In this document: positions 26,201 through 38,600 of the stretch, piece after piece
How the letters are laid out: every line of letters starts with the position of its first letter
Numbering within the stretch: the stretch's first letter is position 1
From: Symsagittifera roscoffensis
Taxonomy: Eukaryota; Xenacoelomorpha; Acoela; Convolutidae
Reading direction: 5' to 3'
Length of the DNA stretch: 64,000 nucleotides
NCBI RefSeq assembly: GCF_963678635.1
Contig: NC_087064.1
Coordinates: forward strand, 66,395,548 to 66,459,547
The notes under the pieces: model-generated
What the model was told of the DNA's origin: nothing
Database searches by the model: none
Seen by the model: the letters and a program-made list of their open reading frames with translations, nothing else
Translations under genes and position numbers: made by a program

Positions 26201-26435
26201 AGATATTGAGATTCTTTAAGTAATAATATACATCTACGATTAGATTGGAAAATTTTCGTAGCACACTCTCCCTTATTTGGTCAACATCCTGACAGCCACA
26301 GATGACTCAATTGGGCACTCAACATTTTACAGTACAGACACGACGTTCACAAAGACATACAGGAACATAACATACAAACTCTGATACAAGACAATCTGAC
26401 GCTCAAAATTGAAGATAAATTAAAATTAAGGAAAT
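23254..26435 (+). repeat. array unit 2 (long + short)
   Basis: Long part 23,254-25,476 and short part 25,477-26,435. It includes the ectodomain-like frame 24,110-24,349 with CDPTTHTQ and DTCTTFQVSKIHAR, and a tail frame at 24,539-24,727. A 15-base local change near 24,004-24,025 duplicates the AACACGTG string. Confidence 0.85.
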
Positions 26436-29400
26436 GAGTACATCATCCTCTATGTCTGCCCCACCAAACATAACAGCTCAATCTTTAACTCCCCCATAAA
26501 TAACAACAGTGTTTATCTATAAATACGATAGATACACAAAAAAGACACTTGGATACATAACGTTCTATAATCCATATTCAGGACTATCATTCACATGTAT
26601 CTTTTAATAATAAGTTCTCTTCTCATCCTCTTTCTTTTTATTCTTTAGGAATTAAAATGACATAAAAATCCTCCCCCTCCCCGAACAGGACCACAACACC
26701 TATTGGTTACGCTTTTTGATTGAGACAAAAATGACGAAAGAACACTACACAAATATGCAATAAAGCAAATAAATCATTGCGAATCAGAACCATGAGAAAT
26801 AGAAACAACAAATATAGTGGCAACACTTTACTCAAAAGCCCGAGCTACAACCTTAACAGAATATAAACTCACAGCAAAATTTTCAGAGAAAAATTTACCT
26901 TGTTCTCAAGTCTCAAATGGAAACAAAAATAGACTCGAACACAAATTTGAAAAAATTCTACAACTAAACCCTGACGACTGTAAAACTGATCTAAGACGAT
27001 TTAAATTAACCACAAACTAAGTCACAAATCAAAAATCAGTCAATTTCCAAGTATTTCCAGACTCAGCACATCAAGCCGAACTAGAAAGATATCTAGGACA
27101 TAAAAAAATTAGACAAAAAATCCCCATTCGACGGCGCGCACGGACGTTTAACACGTGATTTACACCACAAAAAATGGATACCACAAGTTGGAATAAATAA
27201 CCTTTCAAATTGCAAAGCAGACACAAAAAACGATATCAGGAAATAGTGTTTTTTGATTGGAAAATTCAACTAGAAAAACTACAACTGACACGAGATTTGA
27301 AAGATGCATAAAATTATATCAAGGAATACGCTTACCATGCAAAAAAGACAAAGGATATTGCGATCCTACCACACACACTCAAGCAACCATTGTTTTGTTC
27401 CCTGAAGACACTTGTACCACATTTCAAGTTTCAAAGATTCACGCAAGAACAATAAAAGTACATCAAGAAAATTTTCATTAAACCAATCCTCACTGATCAA
27501 GTTAACCCCGACAAAATAAGACAAAACAATCAACAATACAAAAATAACGACGGAATAGAAAACAAATTAACACGTTTTCAATTATATCCCGAAACTGAAG
27601 TCGCCTGCAAATATAAGGTTCCACAATATAAAACACAATATTCAGAAATACTTGTCAAGATTTCCAAATTAACCACCAATTATTTTTTATTTTTGGTACC
27701 ACAAAACTATATACATACACCGATAACAGAGCACACGTCTTCAAGTCACAGCTACCCACAAAGCCCAGTTTCTCATTTAGTAGTCCATCAACCAAACAAA
27801 GACGACACATAAGAACAGTTCATCGAACAGCCACATACCACTAATTTCCGTTCTCAGAACAGCCATGTTTTTAGCCCACGATGAGCCTCAAAATTGGATC
27901 CCTGAACCGCTCCCTTTCTTACCCGATGTAAACATATAATGCAGTAAATAAAGATTTCTTAGATAGACAAATAATTCATCCCAGACGAAATAGGTGTTCA
28001 ACAACAACAAGAATTCATTTTAATATACCCTCATCACCATCCCCAAACCCTCTAGACCATTCAAATTCTTCAGTTCAAAGTACCCTCCCACCATTACAAA
28101 AGACTTCACAATAAAACACTCCAATTAACTCATCGGATTATTTAGGATTAACCCCCACATCCGAACAAGTTCGTTAAAATCCAATTAATCCCCCATCATC
28201 AACATAACGTCTTCCACATTGGATGAAACAACCTTTCACACAACGTGAACTAAACTTGGTAAATGACCCAAAAGATACCTCATCAGATAAGTTTTTGTCA
28301 CTACCAGAAACCATATCTCTACCTTCAACACCTTGATCAATAAGTCAAATTTCAACCACACTATTTCCATCAAATTTCCCTACAAGTTTAGACGATAGAA
28401 TTAGAGAACATGTAAATAATAATATACCTCCACGATTAGATAGGAAAACTTTCGTAGCACATTCTCCTTTACTTGGTCAACATCCTGACAGCCACAGATG
28501 ACACAATTGGGTACTCAACATTTTACAGTACAGACACGACATTCACAAAGACATGCAGGAATATAACATACAAATTCTGATACAAGACAATTTGACAGTC
28601 AAAGTTGAAGATACAGTAAAATTAAGGAACTGAGTACATCATCCTCTATGTCTGCCCCACCAAACATAACAGCTCAGTCTTTAACTCCCCCATAAAAAAC
28701 AACAGCACTTATCTGTTAATACGACAGATGCACAAAAAAGACACTTGCATACATAACCTTCTATAATCCATATTCAGGACGATCATACACATGTATCTTT
28801 TAATAATAAGTTCTCTTCTCATCCTCTTTCTTTTTATTCTTTAGGAATTAAAATCACATAAAAATCCTCCCCCTCCCCGAACAAGACCACAACACCTATT
28901 GGTTACGCATTTTGATTGAGACAAAAATGACCAAAGAACACTACTCAAATATGCAAAAAAGCAAATAAATTATTGCGAATCAGAACCATAAGAAATAGAA
29001 ACAACAAATATAGTAGCAACACTTTACTCGAAAGCCCGAGCTACAACCTTAACAGGATATAAATTCATAGCAAAATTCTCAGAGAAAAGAGTACATTTTT
29101 CTCAAGTCTCAAATGGAAACAAAAAAAGAGTCGATCAAAAATCTTTCTATCAAATCAATATTGAAAGAATTCTACATCTAAACCCTGACGACTGTAAACC
29201 AAATGTGAACCAAACTTGGTAAATGACCCAAAAGATATCTCATCAGATAAATCTTTGTCACTACCAGAAACCATATCACTACCTTCAACATCTTGAACAA
29301 AAAGACAAATTCCAACCACACCATTTCATTTAAATTTCCCTACCTGTTTGGACGCTAGATATTGAGATCATTTAAGTAATAATATACATCTACGATTAGA

Positions 29401-29591
29401 TTGGAAAACTTTCGTAGCACACTCTCCCTTATTTGGTCAACATCCTGACAGCCACAGATGACACAATTGGGCACTCAACATTTTACAGTACAGACACGAC
29501 GTTCACAAAGACATACAGGAACATAACATACAAATTCTGATACAAGACAATCTGACGCTCAAAATTGAAGATAAAGTAAAATTAAGGAAAT
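26436..29591 (+). repeat. array unit 3 (long + short)
   Basis: Long part 26,436-28,631 and short part 28,632-29,591. The ectodomain-like frame lies at 27,257-27,481. The unit shares the same internal deletion junctions as units 1 and 2, so the deletions came before the tandem amplification. Confidence 0.85.
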
Positions 29592-32584
29592 GAGTACATC
29601 ATCCTCTATGTCTGCCCCACCATACATAACAGCTCAATCTTTAACTCCCCCATAAATAACAACAGTACTTATCTATAAATACGATAGATACACAAAAAAG
29701 ACACTTGGATACATAAGTTCTATAATCCATATTCAGGACTATCATTCACATGTATCTTTTAATAATAAGTTCTCTTCTCATCCTCTTTCTTTTTATTCTT
29801 TAGGAATTAAAATCACATAAAAATCCTCCCCCTCCCCGCGCAAGACCACAACACCTATTGGTTACGCATTACGATTGAGACAAAAATGACCAAAGAACAC
29901 TACATAAATATGCAATAAAACAAATAAATAAATGCGAATCAGAAAGGAAATATAAACAACAAATATAGTAGCAACACTTTACTCAAAAGCAAGAGCTGCA
30001 ACCTTAACAGGTATAAATTCACAGCGAAATTTTCAGAGAAAAAAGTACATTGTTCTCAAGTCTCAAATGGAAAAAAATAGACTTAATCACAAATCTTTCT
30101 ATCAAATCAATATTGAAAAAGTTCTACATCTAAACCCTGACGACTGTAAAAATGACCTAAGACAATCAAAATTAACCACAATTAAAGGCACAAATCGAAA
30201 ATTAGTCAATTTTCAAGTATTTCCAGAATCAGCACATCAAGCCGAACTAGAAAGATATTTTGGACATAAAAAATTAGACGAGATATACCCATTCCACGGC
30301 GCACACGGACGTTTAACATATGATTTACACAATAAAAGTTGGATACCAGACATTGGAATAAAAAACCCTTCAAATTGCAAAGCAGAGACAAAAAAACGAT
30401 TTCAAGAAATAAGGTTTTTTGATTGGAAAATTTAACTAGAAAAACAACAACTAACACGAGATTTAAAATCTGCATAACATTATATCAAGGAATACGCTTA
30501 CCATGCAAAAATGAGCAAGGACTTTGCGATCCTAACACACGCACACAAGCAACCATCATTTGGTTCTCTGAAGACACATGTACCACATTCCAAGTTTCAA
30601 AGATTCACGCAAGAATAATAAAACTCATCAAAAAAGTTTTCTTTAAATCAAACTTCATTGACCAAGTCAACCTAGACAAAATAAGACAAAATAATCAACA
30701 ATACAAAAATATCGACGGAATAGAAAATAAATTACCACGTTTCTAAATATATACCGAAACTAAAGTCGCTGCAAATCTAAGATTCCTCTATATAAAACAT
30801 AATATTCAGAAAAACTTGTCGAAGACGAAAAACATTTCGACATGAAAACTGGAAAATATTTATCAAACTAACTCAGACATACAAAAGTTAGAGTAACGAA
30901 AACTCGTATATCCCAGTAACATTTCTAAAAGTTAAAAAAAAATGGTGGAAACCTTCGTCCACAAGATAAAGGCAGCACATGTTTACAAGAACTATCACTA
31001 ATGAACGTTATTGTTTGGCGCAATTCACTATGACGTCCATTTAGACGTGAAATTAGATTATACAACATGCAGATTTTTTCAAGAAATGTCATTATCAGAA
31101 CTAGAAACACCACATCATCTATTCAAGTTAGAACGAACACAAATCCTACAAAAACTTGCTTTAGCAGTACTAAAAGTACCTTGTGCAGGATATTTATTAT
31201 TAGGTAACAGGTCAAAATTTATCGACTACAATAGACATATACTATGGTATTACACATGTACTAAAAACATCACCGTTAAATAATTTTGAAGATAAATGAT
31301 GTTACAAAAGAATCCCCTAATTCTATAAAAATAAAGTACATTTTGTAGATACACTTTCCAGACTCACATATTTTTGGATTAGAGCCGTACCATGTGGATC
31401 TGAAAATAGACACAATGTTGCACAGCTAAATCCAGATGAAGTTAAAAACTATCTCCTCACCCCATATCCTACCCTTAAGCCACCATAGTAGAAGTTTTCA
31501 CCAAAAATCATTGAAGCTATTGCCCGTAATTCAAATGTATATCTACAATCCATATGTATATATTCAAGATCAGACATACAACATGACATCCGTACACAAC
31601 AATTTCAAAAACTCCTAACGAAATTGGACACAATCCAAAGACAATCAAAAGATCAATATTTGAGAAAACAAGGATTTTCTGACATCTACGCACAAGACTA
31701 CAGCGGACACTTTAAGGATATAAAGGCCTATACGTATTTAAACGGCGAAAAACATCGTCCAAAAGATATTTCCCGTATAATAATATTTAGTTCGATTAAC
31801 CTAAAAAACGAATTTCTCGCCTTTCTAGGATATCCCTAAGTAAATATCTTATACACAATGTTCAACTTTTTAAAATTTCTTTTCTCATTGCTATAATGAA
31901 CATATAACACATGCGCAATACACACACACAAGTACACAAACAACCAAGCGTGGAATATTTGTAGGAATTTTTGGAAAATTTTCAACCTCAATTAATAGAA
32001 TCCTTTCAGACGCTCAAATTAGCAAAAATAAAAAAAATTTATCAACTGCAACAGTTACCGACGATAGTTCACAAGACAGTAAACTTATAACACCCACTGC
32101 AACACAATTTCAAGATATCCAAATTAAACACCAATTATTTTTAGTACCACGAAACTATAGACATGCACCGATAACAGAGCACACATCTTCAAGTCATAGC
32201 TACTCACAAAGCTCAATTTCTCATATAGTAGTCCATCAACCAAACAAAGACGACACATATGAACAGATCATTGATCAGCCACATACCACTACTTTCCGTT
32301 CTCAGTAGAGCCATGTTTTTAGCCCACGTTGAGCCTCAAAGTTGGATTCCTGAACCGCTCCCTTTCTTACCCGATGTAAACATATAATGCAGTATGTAAA
32401 GATTTCTTAGAGCCCCATGAATGAGCAGCAAAGAAGACGACACCTAGACTACATTCCAATCCTGGAATGGCAAATCTAAATGGTTTGTTGCCGCAGTCAC
32501 GACCCTCAAGGATTTTAAGTATGGACCCAACATTGCAGCAAAGGAAACAGACCAAAATTGAAATTACAGTAAAATTAAAGAATT
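29592..32584 (+). repeat. array unit 4 (full-length type)
   Basis: Resembles unit 0 at 17,260-20,198 and keeps the 1.3-kb middle part that units 1-3 lack. It has the longest surviving frames of any unit. It is followed by a truncated unit (32,585-33,243) consisting of a shortened 5' part and module P. Confidence 0.88.
30067..31839 (+). pseudogene. envelope-like ORF remnant, best-preserved copy
   Basis: Consecutive frames at 30,067-30,435 (122 codons; HLNPDDCKNDLRQ, then PFHGAHGRLTYDLH), 30,423-30,746 (107 codons; LCDPNTRTQATI, DTCTTFQVSKIHAR), 31,011-31,283 (LDVKLDYTTCRFFQ, LWYYTCTKNITVK), 31,436-31,618 and 31,624-31,839 (DIYAQDYSGHFKDIKAY). Downstream, a hydrophobic stretch near 31,858-31,900 and a tail with YEQII near 32,260 would form an anchor and cytoplasmic end. 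At least four frame breaks remain. Cell-surface glycoprotein character is inferred from Cys pairs, the N-x-T site and the anchor; the family was not verified. Confidence 0.5.
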
Positions 32585-32908
32585 GAGTACATCATCCTCT
32601 ATCTCTGCCCCACCAAACATAACAGCTCAATCTTAAACTCCCCCATAAATAACAATAGTACTTATCTATAGATACGATAGGAATTTCACAACACCCAGAG
32701 TTCATTTTAATGTACCCTCATCACTATCCCCAAATCCTCTAGACCATTCAAATTGTTCAATTCAAAGTACCCCTCCACCATTACAAAAGACTTCTCAGTA
32801 AAACACTCCAATTATCCCATCGGATTATTTAGGGTTAACCCCCACATCCGAACAAGTTCGTTAAAATCCATTTAATCCCCAACATCAAAACAACGTCTCC
32901 CATATTGG

Positions 32909-33187
32909 ATGACACAAGCTTTCACACAACGTGAACCAAAATTGGTAAATGATCCAAAAGATATCTCATCAGATAAATTTTTGTCGCTAACAGACACCCT
33001 ATCACTACCTTTAACACCTTCAACAATAAGTCAAAATCCAACCACACCATTTCCATTAAAATTCCCTACAAATTTAGACGATAGATATAGAGAATATTCA
33101 AGTAATAATACACCTCTACGATTAGATTGGAATACACTCGTAGCACACTCTCCCTTTTTTGGTCAACATCTTGACAGTCACAGATGA
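32909..33187 (+). pseudogene. module P frame in truncated array unit
   Basis: A 92-codon frame, MTQAFTQREPKLVNDPKD to FFGQHLDSHR, homologous to 16,890-17,189. It is open slightly further upstream than the unit-0 version but stops earlier at TGA 33,185. Proline/Thr/Ser-rich. Function unknown. Confidence 0.4.
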
Positions 33188-33243
33188 CACAAATGGGCAC
33201 TCAACATGTTACAGTACAGACACGACATTCACAAAGACATACA

Positions 33244-35603
33244 AAAAGTAGATGTTGAGGCTGATCAGGGGCGGGAGGTGGAGGACCCCCATGTTTTAAG
33301 ATAGGGAATAGAGCATTCGGTCCTCCAGCTATGTATTAACATTGGGTATAGAGTCTATAATGTATTAAGATAGAGAATAGAAATGGTAAGGTTTTATGGT
33401 TTGTGTGATGGTAAGATAATGGTGAGAAAAACGTAATTTTTTGGTTTTTGTCTAGTTTTTTTGCAAAAATATTGGCGCGCGATAACTAATTTGTAAATAT
33501 CAAAGGTTAATTACATGTAGGTTGTGTAATGAAGGATTTTTAGTTAGTTTTTTGATACATGGTAAGTCAATGGTAAGAGTTTTTTTGGTAAAAACTTGGA
33601 ATTTTTTTGAAAAATTTTTCAAAAAACTTCAAAACACGATAAGATTTTGAATAAATTGATCTAATAAAAATTTACTAGATACTTTTATTTTCTATCTATC
33701 TGAATCTATTCTGAAACATACTGAAGTTCGAAAAGTCAAGTTTTTGAGAAAAAATCGCAAAAATTTCAAGTATTTGGAAAAAATTGTAAAAATTTCAAGT
33801 TTTTGGAAAAAATTGCAGAAATCTCATAAATTTGGATAATGTGGTGTTGCGCTTGATCTATTTTTAAACATATTTTTACGTATAAATTTTTAAAAAAACT
33901 GAGACTACATTTTAATTGGCATTATGTTGAGACAATGATACAAAACTTTGAATAAAAAAATGACTTTTTCCACAATTTTTTCTCAAAATATTGAAACACG
34001 ATGAAGCTTACCTTAATTTGAGCTAAATGTTTGGTTATACAATGCTCTTAACACTGAAAAAAAGGTTCATAGTAGCAGAATCAATTTTGAAAATTCCGGA
34101 AAACAGTGAAATTAGTCGTCATTTTTGAGAAGGTTAAGTAAAAATTAATCAAATTTACCCAAAATTTTCTATTTCGAACCTTTTTTTTTGGTTTTCAACT
34201 GTTTTTTTTTGTCCAGTTCAGTGAGCATTTTTTGGAATATCAATTCAAATGAAGATTAAGGGCAATATCCTATGAAATTTCTAAGTCAGACTCCATGGTT
34301 CAACTCCTCCTCATTTTTTTTTCATTGAATTACCCAAATTTGTACAAAAATTACGACTTGTGAGAAATTTTTGTTATGTTAAGAACTACAAATTTCAGTT
34401 TATTGATAAAAAATGAACAGTTAATTGCTAAAATTGACTCAAAATGGGAAAAATATTTTTTAAAAACGTTTTCGATATTGGCTCAAATTCAACAAAAACG
34501 TCTTCATAACTGGTGATTATCTTTCTGTTGCTTCTGCAACATAACTTTCAAGATTTTCCGTAGAGTTTTTCCTTGTTTTAAGGTTATTCTTACTTTGTGT
34601 TTAAAACATGTTTTCGCTGTTGAACACACTTTACAAGAAAACTTTGCTGGCAGAGATGAAATTAGAACAGATATCGTATGATTATTACAATAAAAATTGT
34701 AAATATCTTCCGCAAAGTTCCCCTGTTTAGTTGCTACCACAAACTATTTAAGCAAAATACAACGTTTGGGATCAATAACTATCATTTTTTTTTGCAAAAT
34801 AGTTATTAAATCGCATTTTATTCTTAATTTATGACGGAATTTTTCTAAAAAAAATCCAGGTGAGAAAGAATTAGTGCTAGTTAAAGCTTTCAAAAATATA
34901 TGTACAAAATGAGAATATAAAGGTGTATTTTTACGATCTAAGAACAAATTAGGAGCAGCTCTATTAGTTATTATCTGAAAACCTCCAGAAATACGCAAGA
35001 GAACCTAGTTCCTAACATCTACAAAATCTGCAAACTTCTAAAAGAGCGCGTCCCAAAAAATTGATTAAGCAAAGGCGATCAATTTGCAAAATGGAACATT
35101 TATACAGTTTTCCTAGTTTTAATCAGCAAAAAAATCTATAGTAATAATAATGAAATGTAGACCTTGAAAGCAAGTTTTTGATTTATGATTTATGTATCAT
35201 ATTCCAAAAGATGTCAGATTGGGTTTTATTTACAAAAATTATCCTCAAAACAATTGATTTTTTATATAAGGATTCTAATATATCAATTGATAACAAATTT
35301 TTTGAATGAATTACGCATAAATATAATTCTTTGAGATTTTTTATGTCGGATTTTTTCTCAAGATATACTTTAGTAAAATTATCTCAAAAGTCCTAATGAA
35401 TTAAATGGAGTTTCTATCTCATTTAAGCATTTTCTCAGTTTCTGCTTCATCTTCTATCTACCGAATAAATCCAATTTGAACAAATTTTTACTTGAAAATT
35501 TATTTTTAGATAGAAAAATGTATCGTTTTAACGAACTTTCAATAATCCGAAGCAGAATTAGTACCATAAATCCTTTGCTAAAAGTCTTTCAATAATTTTC
35601 TCA
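33244..35603. other. right flank of the array (copy 1), mostly non-coding
   Basis: Unrelated to the array. It starts with a comparatively GC-rich stretch (GGGGCGGGAGGTGGAGG near 33,269) and GATAGGGAATAGAG-type imperfect repeats, then long T/A-rich sequence with repeated TTTCAAGTTTTTGGAAAAAA motifs near 33,740-33,830. No gene other than the antisense fragment at 34,504-34,998. Confidence 0.6.
34504..34998 (-). pseudogene. unidentified antisense coding-like fragment (copy 1)
   Basis: On the minus strand one frame runs from 34,998 to 34,504, interrupted by a single TAG at 34,744-34,746. Upstream part: 84 codons with GGFQIITNRAAPNLF and SFSPGFFLEKFRHKLRIKC. Downstream part: VVATKQGNFAEDIYNFYC, CKVCSTAKTC and a Lys-rich end. 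The composition looks protein-like and the C-x2-C-x5-C pattern is notable, but I do not recognise the family. In duplication copy 2 the downstream half is broken by a 52-bp insertion. Confidence 0.35.
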
Positions 35604-38600
35604 TTGAAATGGTAAAATTAAAGAATTGAGTACATCATCCTCAATCTCTACCCCACCAAAAATAACAGCTCAATCTTTAACTCCCCCATAAATAGCAACA
35701 GTACTTATCTATAAATACGATAGATACACAAAAAAGACACTTGGATACATATCATTCTATAATCCAAATTCAGGACTATCATACACATGTATCTTTTAAT
35801 TATAAGTTCTCTTCTCATCCTCTTTCTTTTTATTCTTTAGGAATTAAAATCACATAAAAATCCTCAGAACCATAAGAAAAAGAAACAACAAATATAGTAG
35901 CAACACTTTACTCAAAAGCCCGAGCTACAGCATTAACAGGATATAAACTCACAGCAAAATCTTCAGAATAAAAAATTACCTTGTTCTCAAGTCTCAAATG
36001 GAAACAAAAATAGACTCGAACACAAATTTTTTCTATCAAATCAGTATTGAAAGAAATCTACAACTAAACCCTGACGACTGTAAAACTGAACTAAGACGAT
36101 TTAAATTAACCACAAATTAAGGCACAAATCGAAAATTAGTCAATTTCCAAGTATTTCCAGATTCAGCACATCAAGCCGAACTAGAAAGATATCTAGGACA
36201 TAAAAAATTAGACAAGAAATCCCCATTCGACGGCGCGCACGGACGTTTAACACGTGATTTACACCACAAAAAATGATAAACCACAAGTTGGAATAAATAA
36301 CCCTTCAAATTGCAAAGCAGACACAAAAAACGATATCAGGAAATAATGTTTTTTGATTGGAAAATTCAAGTAGAAAAACTACAACTGACACGAGATTTGA
36401 AAGATTCTTAATAATATATCAAGGAATACGCTTACCAGGCAAAAAAGACAAAGGATATTACGATCCTACCACACACACACAAGCAACCATCGTTTTGTTC
36501 CCTGAAGACACTTTTACCACATTTCAAGTTTCAAAGATTCACGCAAGAACAATAAAAGTACATCAAGAAAATTTTAATTAAACCAATCCTCATTGATCAA
36601 GTCAACCCCGACAAAATAAGACAAAACAATCAACAATACAAAAATAACGCCGGAATAGAAAACAAATTAACACGTTTTCAAATATATCCCGAAACTGAAG
36701 TCGCCTGCAAACATAAGGTTCCACAATATAAAACACAATATTCAGAAATATTTGTCAAGATATCCAAATTAACCACCAAATATTTTTAGTACCACGAAAC
36801 TATAGACATACACCGATAACAGAGCACACATCTTCAAGTTACAGCTACCCACAAAGCCCAGTTTCTCATTTAGTAGTCCATCAACCAAACAAAGACGACA
36901 CATATGAACAGATCATCGAACAGCCACATACCACCAATTTCCATTCTCAGAACAGCAATGTTTTTACCCCACGATGACCCTCAAACTTGGATTCCTGAAC
37001 CGCTTCCTATCTTACCCGCTGTAAACATATAATGCAGTAAGTAAAGATTTCTTAGATAGACAAATAATTCATCCCAGACGAAATAGGAGTTTCACAACAA
37101 CAAGAGTTCATTTTAATATACCCTCATCACCATCCCCAAACCCTCTAGACCAATCAAATTCTTCAATTCAAAGTACCTCTCCACCATAACAAAAGACTTC
37201 ACAATAAAACACTCCAATTATCCCATCGGATTATTTAGGATTAACCCCCACATCCGAACAAGTTCGTTAAAGTCCAATTAATCCCCCATCATCAACATAA
37301 CGTCTTCCACATTGGATGAAACAACCTTTCACACAACGTGAACTAAACATGGTAAATGACCCAAAAGATATCTCATCAGATAAATTTTCGTCACTACCAG
37401 AAACCATATCACTACCTTAAACACCTTGAACAATCAGTCAAATTTCAACCACACTATTTCCATTAAATTTCCCTACAAATTTAGACGATAGAATTAGAGA
37501 ACAAGTAAGTAATAATATACCTCTACGATTAGATGGGAAAACTTTCGTACCACACTCTCCTTTACTTGGTCAACATCCTGGCAGCCACAGATGACACAAT
37601 TGGTTACTCAACACTTTACAGTACAGACACGACATTCACAAAGACATACAGGAACATAACATACAAATTCTGATACAAGACAATTTGACAGTCAAAGTTG
37701 AAGATACAGTAAAATTAAGGAACTGAGTACATCATCCTCTATGTCTGCCCCACCAAACATAACAGCTCAGACTTTAACTCCCCCATAAAAAACAACAGCA
37801 CTTATCTGTTAATACGATAGATACACAAAAAAGACACTTGCATACATAACCTTTTATAATCCATATTCAGGACGATCATACACATGTATCTTTTAATAAT
37901 AAGTTCTCTTCTCATCCTCTTTCTTTTTATTCTTTAGGAATTAAAATCACATAAAAATCCTCCCCCTCCCCGAACAAGACCACAACACCTATTGGTTACG
38001 CATTTTGATTGAGACAAAAATGACCAAAGAACACTACACAAATATGCAAAAAATCAAATAAATAATTGCGAATCAGAACCATAAGAAATAGAAACAACAA
38101 ATATAGTAGCAACACTTTACTCGAAAGCCCGAGCTACAATCTTAACAGGATGTAAATTCATAGCAAAATTCTCAGAAAAAGAGTACATTTTTCTCAAGTC
38201 TCAAATGGAAACAAAAAAAGACTCGATCAAATATCTTTCTTTCAAATCAATATTGAAAGAATTCTACATCTAAACTCTGACGACTGTAAACCAAACGTGA
38301 ACCAAACTTGGTAAATGACCCAAAAGATATCTCATGAGATAAATCTTTGTCACTACCAGAAACCATATCACTACCTTCAACATCTTGAACAAAAAGTCAA
38401 ATTCCAGCCACACCATTTCATTTAATTTTCCCCACAAGTTTGGACGCTAGATATTGAGATTCTTTAAGTAATAATATACATCTACGATTAGATTGGAAAA
38501 TTTTCGTAGCACACTCTCCCTTATTTGGTCAACATCCTGACAGCCACAGATGACACAATTGGGCACTCAACATTTTACAGTACAGGCACGACGTTCACAA

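Larger units (their letters stand above)
20199..33243 (+). repeat. tandem array of envelope-like segment (higher-order 3.15-kb repeat)
   Basis: The anchor GAGTACATCATCC occurs at 20,199, 22,295, 23,254, 25,477, 26,436, 28,632, 29,592 and 32,585. Spacings alternate about 2.1-2.2 kb and 0.96 kb, giving three composite units of 3.06, 3.18 and 3.16 kb, then one full-length unit (2.99 kb) and a truncated one. Long sub-units lack about 1.3 kb of the middle part seen in full units; short sub-units jump from CTGACGACTGTAAA straight into module P. Homology ends at 33,243, where unrelated sequence starts. Confidence 0.92.
20172..35603 (+). repeat. 15.43-kb tandem duplication, copy 1
   Basis: Every landmark from about 20,182 to 35,603 recurs 15,429-15,430 bases later (15,481 later after a 52-bp indel). 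The right end is AATAATTTTCTCA at 35,591-35,603, after which GGTAAAATTAAAG restarts the unit. It contains the retroelement-derived array and 2.35 kb of its right flank. Confidence 0.95.

Noticed and set aside
30206-30475. Minus-strand 89-codon frame with a hydrophobic start (and its copy at 45,636-45,905)
   Set aside because: It is antisense to the envelope-like frames at 30,067-30,746, which carry the protein-like motifs.
32367-32555. Minus-strand frame with several Cys and Gly residues (also 19,971 and 47,797)
   Set aside because: It mirrors the tail/linker part of the array unit, recurs only because that unit is repeated, and shows no recognisable motif.
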